A stretch of DNA of 31,459 nt from Guillardia theta CCMP2712 (lineage: Eukaryota > Cryptophyceae > Pyrenomonadales > Geminigeraceae), in NCBI RefSeq assembly GCF_000315625.1, contig NW_005434581.1, positions 298,195 through 329,653 of the forward strand, given 5' to 3'. A program made the position numbers and the translations under genes. The first letter of the stretch is position 1. The number at the start of each line of letters is the position of its first letter. This document shows positions 9,901 to 19,127 of this stretch, in pieces. The notes under the pieces are model-generated. The model was not told the origin of the DNA and did no database searches. It saw nothing but the letters and a program-made list of their open reading frames with translations.

Positions 9901-10399
9901 AGGATGGATCATGATAAAAGTGAAGTGACAGTACCATACAGTGTACTGGCAAGTCAGACAAGAACGCCCTGAAAGGCGTGAAAGTTTTCCCCTCCCCCTC
10001 CTCTCTCCTCGTCCTCGCCCCCCTCCTCGATCGGCTGGTCGTTGCCTCCGTCCTCGTCTTGCCAGCGGGTGTCGGGACTTCCGACCTGACAGGCGACGAT
10101 CAACGCACAAGCTCGACGACTGCAGGACATGCGACATGTGACAGTGAAAGGGAGCGAAGAGGAGGAGGACGAGGAGGACGAGGACGAGGAGGTGATGGTG
10201 GTGGACGGTACGAGGCGGGGGCAAAACGAACAGGATCAAGGAGGAGTGACGAGGAGGGGGTACGAAGAGGAAGAGGAGGAATAAGAGGAGCCAAGCTCCA
10301 GCACCTACCGATGGCTGGGTGTTGGGGCTGCCCATCTTCTCGACGAGAGGAACGAGCGCACGTACCAGTCGAGCCTAGAAGAGAATTCGTCAGACACCC

Positions 10400-10720
10400 C
10401 TCCTCGTCCTTGTCCTCGTCCTCGTCCTCGTCCTCTTCCTGCTCGTCCTCATCCTCGTCCTCTTCCCCCTCGTCCTCATCCTCCTCCTCCTCCTCTTCCT
10501 CCTCGTCCTCATCCTCGTCCTCGTCCTCCTCGTCCTCTTCGTCGTCCTCTTCGTCGTCCTCTTCGTCGTCCTCGTCCTCGTCCTTCCTCGTCCTCTTCCT
10601 CGTCGTCCTCGTCCTCGTCCTTCCCTCGTCCTCTTCCTCCTCCTTGTTCCTTCTCCTCGTTGTGTCCTCTTCTTTCCTCCTCCTCCTCCTCGTCCTCGTC
10701 CTCGTCCTCCCACCCCCCTC
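10400..10720. repeat. TCCTCG/TCCTCC satellite
   Basis: Variant hexamers and trinucleotides (TCCTCG, TCTTCG, TCC) over ~320 bp. The plus frame reads almost only Ser and the minus frames give Arg/Thr or Gly/Arg runs, as expected of a satellite and not of a selected protein. Confidence 0.85.
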
Positions 10721-10860
10721 TCTGTTGCTGCTAGGCCGTCACCTGCTTCACGTCAAAGACGCTCGCTCGGTTTGGTGTCCAGTCCTCGTCACGCTGGGGA
10801 AGAGCAGGAGGAGCAGGAGGAGCCTGTTGATGAAGAGCAGAACAGGAACAGAAGGTGAGT

Positions 10861-12477
10861 TCATGAGCACACAGACATATCAACAACTTCTACCTCCTCC
10901 TCCTCCTGCTGCTGCTGCTGCTCCTGCTGCTGCTCCTGGTGCTCATCTTTTCTGCTCCTGCTCTCTTCAACTTGCTCGGCGGCAACGTCGTCAGATCTCC
11001 GGAGTTGCTTCTGCAGCCGATACAACTTGTCGTTGGTGGATTGCAGCTGGGCAGAGAGGTAGTCACAAAGTTCCCGCTGATGCTCGAGATCCTTGCGGAG
11101 GAGGGCGGAGGCTTCTTGGTCAAGAATCCTCTGAGATTGCAGATGACGTCTGGACGCTTCCCAGTCGTGCTTCTCCTGCTGCAGCAGCTGCAGCTGCTCT
11201 TCGACCTTGCAGAAGTCGTCGTGCAGCTGGTTGAAGCGAACGTCTTCCGTCTGCAGCTGCACTGAGGAGGAGGAGCGAGGGGGGGCGCGAAGACACTGGG
11301 AGGAGGACAAAGTTGTAAGAAACAACAAAAAGAGAGAGCAGAAGATAAAATACCTTACACGTAGCCCATACATGAAAGCAAAGCAACTTGCAAGCATTGT
11401 CTGACAGCAAACATCCCCTATAAACATTCTGCATGATGTATGTGGTGACCTCCAAGTATACAATCCAATATCTGAACGCCCTCCCCTCCTCCCGTCCTCG
11501 TATCCGCCCTACTGCCTTCCCCAGCGCTGCTCGCCGCCACCCCTCCTCCCTCGTCCTCTCCGCCCACGCCCCGAACGCCCTCCCCTCCTCCCGTCCTCGT
11601 ATCCGCCCTACCGCCTTCCCCAGCGCTGCTCGCCGCCACCCCTCCTCCCTCGTCCTCTCCGCCCACGCCCCGAACGCCCTCCCCTCCTCCCGTCCTCGTA
11701 TCCGCCCTACTGCCTTCCCCAGCGCTGCTCGCCGCCACCCCTCATCCCTCGTCCTCTTTGCCCAAATCTTGATTACGGTCTTGCTTGTTTTGCGTTTTAG
11801 GGTTTTCCAGTTTGATTTCAGGTCGTCCCTCCGTGTTTTTATCAGTTTTGTGTGATTTACCCATGATGTCACCAACATTAGTTTTGTTCTTGTTGTTTGT
11901 TTCGACAGAATGATTTCAGTCTTTCTTTTGCTTGTTCGGCTTTCATCACATTGTTGCGACCATATTGCCAGAATCCGTTTCTTGATTTTTCCCTCTTTGC
12001 GATGTTTCAACCTTTCGTTCTTCTGTTTTCTGTTCTTCTTGTCCTTTATACCCCGAATCCACAAACTCACCGCCTTGTCAAGGCATGATTGCTTCAATTT
12101 TGTCACCATCATCTCACTCATCTTTCTCATTCTGGTCCCCCGAACAATGCTGTCGGACTTCCCTTGGCGAACAGTCTTCTCTACCTGTACAACTCAAGCA
12201 TCACGCAACCCACCTTGAACATGTTCAGCATCCCACCTGACTCCTGATCTTTGAGATGCTATCACCCGCAGCCTGCTCCAACGACTCAAACAGTGTATTC
12301 ATCACAACCCTGACCTCTCTCCTCCCTGTCTCCTTCCTCTATCCTTCTTCTCTCCCTCCTCCCTCCCTCCACCCTCCCTCCTCCCTCCCTCCTCCTTCTC
12401 CTCACCCCCGACGGCGCTGCTGCCCTCGGAGTTCCTCGGAACTCCAACACAATCTCTGGAGGCGTCTGCTCAGACAT
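10861..12477 (-). CDS. Sfi1-like repeat and coiled-coil protein
   Basis: Likely cytoskeletal or centrosome-type protein. Exon 1 (12477-12406) encodes MSEQTPPEIVLEFRGTPRAA; a later exon has MNTLFESLEQAAGDSISKIR and ends at 12237; the main exon starts at 12184 (VEKTVRQGKSDSIVRG). It carries repeats with a central Trp in basic helices (KAVSLWIRGIKDKKN, RILAIWSQQ, VIKIWAKRTRDEGW), the pattern of Sfi1 centrin-binding repeats. Three near-identical 33-residue repeats follow (unit contains GRAFGAWAERTREEGWRRA). After an intron with uncertain borders (about 11360-11260), the last exon is coiled coil (FNQLHDDFCKVEEQLQLLQQ) ending in a Gln/Glu tract and a stop at 10861. Known: Sfi1 repeats bind centrin. 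Inferred: a comparable role here. It could be fused to the gene upstream. Confidence 0.6.
11474..11770. repeat. Three 99-bp tandem repeats inside the Sfi1-like gene
   Basis: Copies start at 11474, 11573 and 11672 and are almost identical at the DNA level. The differences seen are single bases such as TACTGCC against TACCGCC. Each encodes a 33-residue unit on the minus strand. Synonymous sites are also nearly identical, which indicates recent duplication or gene conversion. Confidence 0.93.
12310..12405. repeat. CTCC-rich intronic tract
   Basis: C/T-rich tract of CCTCC units in the first intron of the Sfi1-like gene; purine-rich in the sense direction. The exact acceptor is obscured by the repeat. 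Confidence 0.6.
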
Positions 12478-12479
12478 GA

Positions 12480-13652
12480 TCAGCAGCAGGGAACATACAG
12501 CACACCAACCTGGCAGCAAGCGTTCTTCTTGTAGGTCGCCCCAGTCTCCCTCGTGGCAGATTTCTGACTCGCCATCGTCCTCCGCCTTCCGACCTCAGCT
12601 CCTTGACATGAAGCAGTCAGCAACACGAGGAGTTTGACTTTGAACGCAAGGAGATTGACTTTGAGCACAAGGAGATTGACTTTGAAGACAAGGAGAACCC
12701 GAGGACTATTGGCTTTTGATACAAGGAGTTTGATTTTGAAGACAAGGAGTTTGACTTTGAAGACAAGGAGTTTGACTTTGAAGACAAGGAGAACCCGAGG
12801 ACTATTGGCTTTTGATACAAGGAGTTTGACTTTGAAGACAAGGAGTTTGACTTGGGACACAAGGAGGTTGACTTTCACTTCACAACCTTCCTGTTTTGTC
12901 CATCTTGATTGAGTTTTCAGCTCTCGGCACAGTTCAGGCCTTATAAGGTCCGATGGCCCTGAAAACGCTTCAGACAAGGACGAGCGCAAGTCAGCAAGAG
13001 AACCTGTCATGTCCGGCCGGGCGAGGCGTGAGGTATCTCTGCTGAAGACATCTGCAAGGAGTTTGAATTCAGAGCACAACAAGTTCACATCTTCCCACGC
13101 CCTTGTACCACAACCCTCACGCAACAACGAGAGCAGTCTACTGTCTTGAAGTACCTCGTCCTCCTTCGTATCCTCTTGTGCTACTCTCTGCATCTCTGCT
13201 TGGCTGGGGCCCCGCTTGCAACCTGTTTGTCCGATGGCCGGCATCATCGCTGGTGAGGGGCAGCATGTTTTCAGGGCCCTTTTCCTGTGACCCTCTCCTC
13301 TCAAACCTGGCAACTCCAAAGGCTCTGAGAGCTGTCTTGGACGGGTCGATGTCTGCAGGAAGGCAAGTTGAGGAGGCGGGTCAAGCATGTCGCTTGCTTT
13401 CTACCTTCACCGTCGTCTTCGTCACCATCGTCGTCGCTGGACTGCGTCGCTACCATGCAACGGGCGGTCAGCCTGTCAGCGCCTCGCCCATGGCGTGGGA
13501 CGCAGATCAACTCGTCGTCTGTTCACAACAGCAGCATCAGGTCCAACCATGCACTTCACAAGTCAGCGCCCACCTCCATCCATGTGGTGATACACGATTC
13601 TCCTGCTCCCCGAGGCTTCCGAGTAGGGGAACAGCTTGCCGATGTTGAACAT
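12480..13652 (-). CDS. Unrecognised acidic protein with in-frame minisatellite
   Basis: I do not recognise this gene. The start at 13652 gives MFNIGKLFPYSEASGSRRIV. Exons that join in phase: 13652-13574, 13518-13405 (with an acidic SSDDDGDEDDGE run), 13352-13307 (DIDPSKTALRAFGVA), and from 13203 onward (QAEMQRVAQEDTKEDEVLQD, later LLREGCGTRAWEDVNLL). The last exon remains open through a 21-bp-unit repeat (Leu/Val/Lys-rich, KVKLLVFKVKLLVF) to a stop near 12480. That stop lies three bases before the start of the Sfi1-like gene. The 3' boundary is uncertain: GTTGGT after CAG near 12530 could be a donor joining it to the downstream gene. Confidence is fair for the first four exons and low for the repeat being translated. 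Confidence 0.45.
12620..12870. repeat. 21-bp minisatellite with a 96-bp higher-order duplication
   Basis: Units of the form GACAAGGAGTTTGACTTTGAA repeat across the stretch. A variant block containing GAACCCGAGGACTATTGGC occurs at 12695 and 12791, 96 bp apart. Both periods are multiples of three, so the minus frame of the host gene stays open. Confidence 0.9.
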
Positions 13653-13964
13653 GGTGCGGGGCCCAGCCCTTGAGGCACTGTTGACACCCTTGCAACTTTC
13701 TGTCCTTTGTGTCCTCCTCTTCTACCACATTTTACTCAGTGTTGACGTGTACTTTCGTCTGTGATGCACTCTGATAGTGGGCCCTCAGTAAGTCCCCAGA
13801 CAGGCTCTTCAAGAGCCCAGGCTGACCGTCTGTGAGCTGGCAGGAACAGGCTGACACAAGTCTCAGGCTAGGAGCCTGAGCCTGACTCCCGCCGCCTGCC
13901 GTCCCTGGGCTTGCCGCAGTGCCATAACGTTTCAAGTTTGTCTAGCGCGCTCTATATGCGGTCA

Positions 13965-14665
13965 ATTGACTCGGGGTGTTGATCGCCGGGTCACCTCTCA
14001 GTCACTTATCGTGAGACCGGCGGTAAGTTCCCGGCGGTCGGCTGCGGCCCGCCGACCGTACCGTAGTACCGTGAGAGTCCCATTGCCACGGTGCCACGGA
14101 CCGCCGGAGTACGGTGCCAGGCCGCTCAGGGCCCTGCGGAGGCCCCGGCGCCCAGCGGACTCGGGACTGATCAACTTGTACCTGCGGCAACCGTGACGGC
14201 GGGCGGCGTCGTACCGTACCTGTACGGTCGGACTTCGGCGAGCAATCGCCTCCGACTCTGAGCTCCGAGGCTCCCGGGGGCCCCGGAGTCCGAGCCTCGG
14301 AGTCCGAGTCCCGGCCCCCCCCGGGCCCGGTCACGGTACTAGTACTAGGCTAGCCTGGCCCTACTGACGGAGTGAAACTTTACGGTAGTACCGTACTACG
14401 GTACTCTGTCACAGTGCCAGACAGTGATTCCGCCGGCGCCGCGCCCGGCCGCCGAGCCCAGGCTGTCGGCCCTGCCCCCGCGGAGCCCGCAGTCACCGGG
14501 GCGGGCTGAGTCCGGCGCCGCGAGTCACAGTACTGTCCCGGATCTCGCAACGGACCGCCCGGGCCGCCTGTTGCCGCTGAGCGGCCGGTCCGCGTGTCCG
14601 TCGGATCGGACGGGCCCGGCGGGCGGGTGCCCGGCCGGTCAGCCAACATTCTGGATACTGTTCTA
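13965..14665. other. Largest GC-rich palindromic island
   Basis: About 700 bp of strongly GC-rich sequence with inverted words (GGTACCGTAC-like, CCGGGCCCGG, GAGCCTCGGAGTCCGAG) and a GTAC-rich inner part (14385-14405). Neither strand shows a recognisable protein. Confidence 0.65.
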
Positions 14666-15179
14666 GACCGTGGCACCACTCGCCAGTGGTAGCGTTGTAA
14701 TTGTTTAATTAATATTGAGTAAAGAAGTGAGTAGTCACGGTGTACTTAGTTCGATTACGGTACCCATAGACCGTGCCACCCCTATCTTGACGCAATGAAA
14801 TAGGGGTGGGGTGGTTGGAAGTGAAATGGGGTGGCCCGTGGTGCCCGACGAACTGTAGCGGGCCTATCTGCTGTAATTGACTAAAAGTTCTAGTAGGGAG
14901 TCAAATGGTGGTTGGGGGTAGGGGGTGGACCCTCGTGCGCCTCATACTGTCCCATGGCAAAGGGTGGTACCATGTACGGTGGTACCCGGGCCAGGGAGTA
15001 GTACCGGTGTTTGAAATATTTATGTCAAGTACAATTGGAGTTGGGGGTGATGGGGGGGGTTGACATGCCGGGGTGGGGTGGATCGGATATCAGGGTGATT
15101 TCTGGGTAGGGGTAGTCACTGAGTGGGGATGGGGTAGCAAGGTACTGAGGGTGGGGTGGGGGTTTGTTTCAAGTGTGCA

Positions 15180-15610
15180 TTGGCAGGAGGGGTGGGAAAG
15201 CTAAGCCTGATCCTGCCATGGCAAAGAGCGATGATGACAGGAGAGCAGAGGAGCGAAGAGAGGAGAGAGGGGAGGGGAGGGGAGAGTACAAGACAGGACA
15301 GAACATGAGAGAGGAGAAGAGAGGCGAGAGAGGAGAGGACAGAGAGGAGAGGACAGGAGAATGGAGAGGTTAGGAAAGAGGGAATAAAAGACGAGAGGAG
15401 GGAATGAGGAAGGGCGAGAAGGGCAGGAGGAGGTGGCAGAAGAGGGGGAAAGCATCAGAGGAGAAGCAATAAGATTGGAGCATGACTTGAGGAGGAGGCA
15501 ATCAGATTGAAGTAGGAAGGAAGCGACAGGGGAAGGGGATGGGAGGGAAAGAGGGCAAGAGGGAATTGACAAGTGAGAAAGCGTCAGACTAGGAGAAGAG
15601 AAAGCTTTCG
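15180..15610. repeat. GA-rich tract upstream of TKL kinase
   Basis: Nearly pure purine plus-strand sequence made of GAGAGG/GAGGA words, ending ~180 bp before the kinase start. A similar tract (21670-22120) precedes the PDZ gene. Confidence 0.6.
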
Positions 15611-15791
15611 AAAAGAAGTATTTGACAATCAGAGACGGTGCCATGAACCCTCAACGATGAGAATGACTGCGTTCACTGTATTGTTTGTTGAAGAAGCTAT
15701 TCCCTTCAACCGTGGAATCCCTGACCTTGACTCCGGTAGATGTCACCATGCAAGACAAGAAATGATCTTGAGGGGTCGCTGTGATCCCTGA

Positions 15792-16166
15792 ATGACGGCC
15801 ATGAGCGCGGTACCACAGATGCAGCAGGAGAAGCTGGATGCTAGTTGCCGTGACATGATGCTGATCCTGGAGGACGTGGTGCAGTTGTTCAAGTTGTTGC
15901 AGGGGAAGTCAAGCTCGTGCTCGTTTGTGAGCCTCTGCTCAGAAACCTTCACCAAGGTAGCCATGCTGCACCTGTGCGAGCCGGCGGATGCCAAGGGACA
16001 CGCCTCCGACACTCTCCTCTCGTTCCTCACCAACGACATCGCGCACTTGCTCGCAGCCTCGTCTGACCCGCCCGCCGTTAGTGAAGGGCCTGAAGGCGAG
16101 GGGAGGGAGGAAGAAAGGGAGGAAGAGGAAGAGGAAGAGGCGGGGGATGAAGAAAATGAGAGAGAG

Positions 16167-16208
<42 letters not shown>

Positions 16209-18970
16209 GAAGACGAGGGAGAGGAGGACGAGGAGGAGGACGAGGACGAGGACGAGGACGAGGAGGAAGAGGAGGAGGAAGAGGAAGAGGAAGAGGAAGA
16301 GGAGGGCAAGGATGGAATCGTAGAGAAAGAGAGCTCTCTGGTTCAGGGCGAGACGTGTATGAAGAAAAAGCAGACCCAATTGAAAGGCCAACAGGAGACC
16401 GTCCAGAAGGAGGAGGAGAACGAGGATGAAGATGACGATGACGATGACGACGATGAAGACGAAGACGGGGGCGAGGAGGTCGACGAGGACGAGGAGGAGG
16501 AGGAGGAGGAGGATGACGAGGAGGAGGATGACGAGGAGGAGGAGTTGGAGGAGGATGAAGGGAAGGGAAGGAAAAAAGCAGTTGAAGGGGACAACAGCAC
16601 GAGGCTGGACCAGCAAGGAGATGAAGGTGACCATGAGCTGGAGAATGAAAACACTCTGAGGGCAGCGACGGCTGCGGCGGAGGCAGCCAAGATGAGCATG
16701 GCGTTGATCGAGGAGTGCAACAAGGAGTTCACAGAGCTGCAGAAGCGCATGGAGAGCCTGGAGCAAGAGCTGGCGCAGAAGAACGAGCTGCTAGCAAGGC
16801 AGCAGGAGGAGATGATTCAGAAGAACAATGAACTTGCTAGACTGCGAGACAACAGCTCCTTCCACTTCGCTCGCACCCCGAGCAACAACCAGGTTGATGA
16901 TCTATTTGGTGGAACACTGGGACTGAGTCAACTTCAGTCCAGCCCCTCGGCAAAGTCCAGACTTGCTCTCAACACCGCCATCGAAGTCGCTCTTGTGCTT
17001 GTCCCCCTTCTCCCCTCGTCACGATCCCGTTGCAGGTCATCCCGTCCTCGGAGCTCAACCTCACTTTCCTGCCAGAGAACCTTCTTGGCACAGGAACGTA
17101 CTCAGGTGGGCTGGTTGTGACGTCCACAGCTCCGCCCCTGCTGATTCCGCGTCCGACCGCAGAGGTGTACAAGTCAACAAGGCAGGTGGCAATCAAGGCG
17201 TTCAAGGGAAGGTTCAGCCCGCAGAGATTCAGAGACTTCAAGCATGAGGCTGAGATGCTGCACCTGGTTCAGGGTGTCCCTGGTGAGACCACAGCTGGTT
17301 CCCTGCTGCCATCTCAGCTCCTCCTCCAGGGATCTGCAGGCTGCATGGGATCTGCATCGACTCGCTCCCCAACCTCTACCTCGTTACCGAAGTCATCCAG
17401 GGAGTCACCCTGGAGAGCTTGCTCGAGCAGTACTCCACCGTCGGCCTACCCTTTCTCCGCTCCCTGCATATCTCACGCAATATCGCGAGGTAACCCTCTT
17501 CTCCCTCTTCTCCCTCTTCTCCCTCTTCTCCCTCTTCTCCCTCTTCTCCCTCTTCTCCCTCTTCTCCCTCTTCTCCCTCTTCTCCCTCTTCTCCCTCTTC
17601 TCCCTCTTCTCCCTCTTCTCTCTCTGCTTCCTGGCTTCCTCGTGTGCCCTCTCTCCTCACCCGCCATGCTCGCAGCACGATGCAGCAGGTGCACAGCAAA
17701 GGTCTGATCCATCGCGACCTCAAGCCGAGCAACTGCATCATCCTCGACACCAGCCCGCCCTCCGTGAAGCTCGTGGACTTCGGGCTGGCCTGCACCGTTC
17801 ACGGCGAGTACATGACAGCAGGTTCACATACCTGCCTCTCGCCTGCCTCATAGCGTCTCTCCAGAGGAGCAGGACGGAGCCGGCACGCCAGCCTACCAGG
17901 CGCCTGAAGTGCTCAAGAAGGAGGCGTGCGGCCTCCCCTCCGGTCTTCCGACGGCCCTGTAGGCTCCGCTGACGATGCAGCAGACGTCTACTCGTTCGGC
18001 ATCATCGTGTGGGAGCTGCTCAGTGGTCGGATCCCCTACGAGGTGAGGCTGGTGACGTGGCGCTGGAGGAGAGGTTGACAGGCGAGACCTCAGGGGATCA
18101 GCCTGGAGGAGATGAAGTCTGCTGTCATCGCAGGTCCCGCAAGCCTCCTGCCCCTCCTCCTTGTCCTCCCTGGGTGATCTTGTTGAGCAGGGAAACGCCT
18201 GCCTGTCAGACCCACGTGGAACAGGGTGAGTGCAAGGAGAGCGATGCTGCCGCGAGGGAAGAGAAGGAGCAGGGAGCAGGGAGCAGGGAGCAGGGAGCAG
18301 GGAGTGGGGAGCAGGGAGCAGGGAGCAGGGAGCAGGGAGCAGGGAGCAGGGAGCAGGGAGCAGGGAGCAGGGAGCCGAGACCAGGGAGCAGGGAGCAGGG
18401 ACCCCCCCCCCAGGGAGCAGGGAGCAAGGAGCAAGGAGCAGGGAGCAAGGAGCAGGGACAGGGAGCAGGGAGCGGGAGCAGGGAGCGGGGAGCAGGGAGC
18501 AGGAGCAGGGAGCAGGGAGCAGGGAGCAGGGAGCAGGGAGCAGGGAGCAGGGAGCAGGGAGCAGGGAGCAGGGAGCAGGGAGCAGGGAGCAGGGAGCAGG
18601 GAGCAGGGAGCAGGGAGCAGGGAGCAGGGAGCAGGGAGCAGGGAGCAGGGAGCAGGAGGAGGGTATAGCGTTGACTTCAAAATCCCAGGACTTGGTGATG
18701 ATGATGATTTCCTGTTGGGAACCAGAAGGTCAGCGGAGACCGACGTTCTCTGCTCTCATAGCAAGGATCTCAGCGCTGATCGCTGAAGTTGTCAGTCCCA
18801 TGCTGCTCTGGTGGATGCAACCTGACTTGCTGGCAGGAACGAGCATCGGGGCGAACGCCGTCAACTGGTCGAGCTTGATGGATGCCTTGGTTCCTATGAC
18901 GATCATGGCAGGACACGTAGGGAGCACAACGAATGGCGGCGGGGTTTTGGGCAACATGGAGGAACTGTGA
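15792..18970 (+). CDS. TKL-type protein kinase with acidic and coiled-coil N-terminus
   Basis: Serine/threonine or tyrosine-kinase-like protein kinase. Exons 15792-16985, 17036-17105, 17163-17282, 17330-17489, 17676-17821, 17865-17942, 17963-18042, 18094-18133, 18191-18225 and 18689-18970 join in phase to 734 residues. Residues ~97-270 are an extreme Glu/Asp tract; ~295-355 a coiled coil (ECNKEFTELQKRMESLEQEL). The kinase domain begins near 399: glycine loop LLGTGTYSEVYK, VAIK lysine K433, RLHGICIDSLPNLYLVTEV, HRDLKPSN (D529), DFG (D549), GTPAYQAPE (E578), DVYSFGIIVWELLSGRIPYE, AGKRLPVRPTW and LVMMMISCWEPEGQRRPTF. All catalytic residues are present, so activity is expected. The join 17942|17963 needs a 20-nt intron or one missing base. 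Introns are filled with simple repeats. The gene is convergent with adenosine kinase. Substrate unknown. Confidence 0.85.
16130..16570. repeat. GAG/GAC acidic coding repeat
   Basis: GAGGAC, GAGGAA and GATGAC repeats encode the Glu/Asp tract of the TKL kinase, interrupted by a basic/Gln segment around 16330-16400. Confidence 0.85.
17497..17622. repeat. TTCTCCCTC 9-mer array in TKL kinase intron
   Basis: About 14 uninterrupted copies of a 9-bp pyrimidine unit within the intron 17490-17675, upstream of the acceptor CGCAG. It may act as an enlarged polypyrimidine tract; that role is inference. Confidence 0.95.
18265..18657. repeat. GGGAGCA heptamer array in TKL kinase intron
   Basis: Roughly 55 copies of a 7-bp unit GGGAGCA with a few variants (GGAGTGG, GAGACCA, a C run at 18402-18411, GGAGCAAGGAGCA) inside the 463-nt intron 18226-18688. 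With a 7-bp unit every frame reads a repeated AGSREQG-like peptide. These open frames are artefacts of the array. Confidence 0.95.
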
Positions 18971-19017
18971 GGAGGAGGCAGGAAGAAAGATCGAAGATAT
19001 GAACCGTGTGGTTGATT

Positions 19018-19022
19018 TGTAA
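19018..19022 (+). promoter_or_regulatory. Putative TGTAA poly(A) signal of TKL kinase
   Basis: TGTAA in GATTTGTAAATAG, 48 nt past the kinase stop, in the 157-bp gap between two convergent genes. Confidence 0.45.
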
Positions 19023-19050
19023 ATAGATATTCATTTGCAGATTTAACATG

Positions 19051-19055
19051 TTACA
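19051..19055 (-). promoter_or_regulatory. Putative TGTAA poly(A) signal of adenosine kinase
   Basis: Minus-strand TGTAA in ACTTGTAACATG, 73 nt past the adenosine kinase stop. The two opposed TGTAA elements lie ~30 bp apart, so the 3' UTRs of the convergent genes would overlap. Confidence 0.45.
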
Positions 19056-19127
19056 AGTTCCAGGGGCGAACGTAACTCATGGGGTTTAGCAAAAAATAAG
19101 ACATAAGGAGCGGGTGGCCCAGGATCC

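Larger units (their letters stand above)
8692..10860. other. Intergenic: AT-rich segment, GC island, TCCTCG satellite
   Basis: No supportable gene. In order: ordinary sequence with a 68-codon minus frame (8905-9111) that I do not trust; T-rich sequence around 9340-9380; an AT-rich segment (about 9430-9570); a GC island (about 9590-9900); GA/TC-rich sequence; and a TCCTCG-type satellite (about 10400-10720). The last lies just past the 3' end of the Sfi1-like gene. Confidence 0.6.
13653..15791. other. Intergenic: large GC island, GTGG-rich and GA-rich zones
   Basis: No supportable gene. Sequence texture changes in order: ordinary sequence to ~13960; a large GC island (13965-14665); a short AT-rich bridge; a GGGGTGG-rich zone (about 14780-15170) with GGTACC words; and a GA-rich tract (about 15180-15610) before the TKL kinase start at 15792. 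Open frames inside are composition artefacts. Confidence 0.6.

Noticed and set aside
9978-11234. 418-codon plus-strand frame dominated by serine runs
   Set aside because: It is made of the TCCTCG satellite and then the antisense of the Sfi1-like gene's coiled-coil exon; no independent protein features.
15743-16309. Minus-strand serine-rich frame over the kinase's acidic exon
   Set aside because: Antisense shadow of GAG/GAC coding repeats in the TKL kinase.
18265-18657. CRISPR-like array
   Set aside because: Units are 7 bp without unique spacers; the host gene is eukaryotic. No other repeat in the window has the repeat-spacer form.
18009-18970. Long open frames reading repeated AGSREQG-like peptides (plus) and Pro/Ala/Cys/Ser/Leu peptides (minus)
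   Set aside because: They are produced by the GGGAGCA array in an intron; a 7-bp unit gives the same open peptide in every frame, and kinase exons on either side splice over it in phase.
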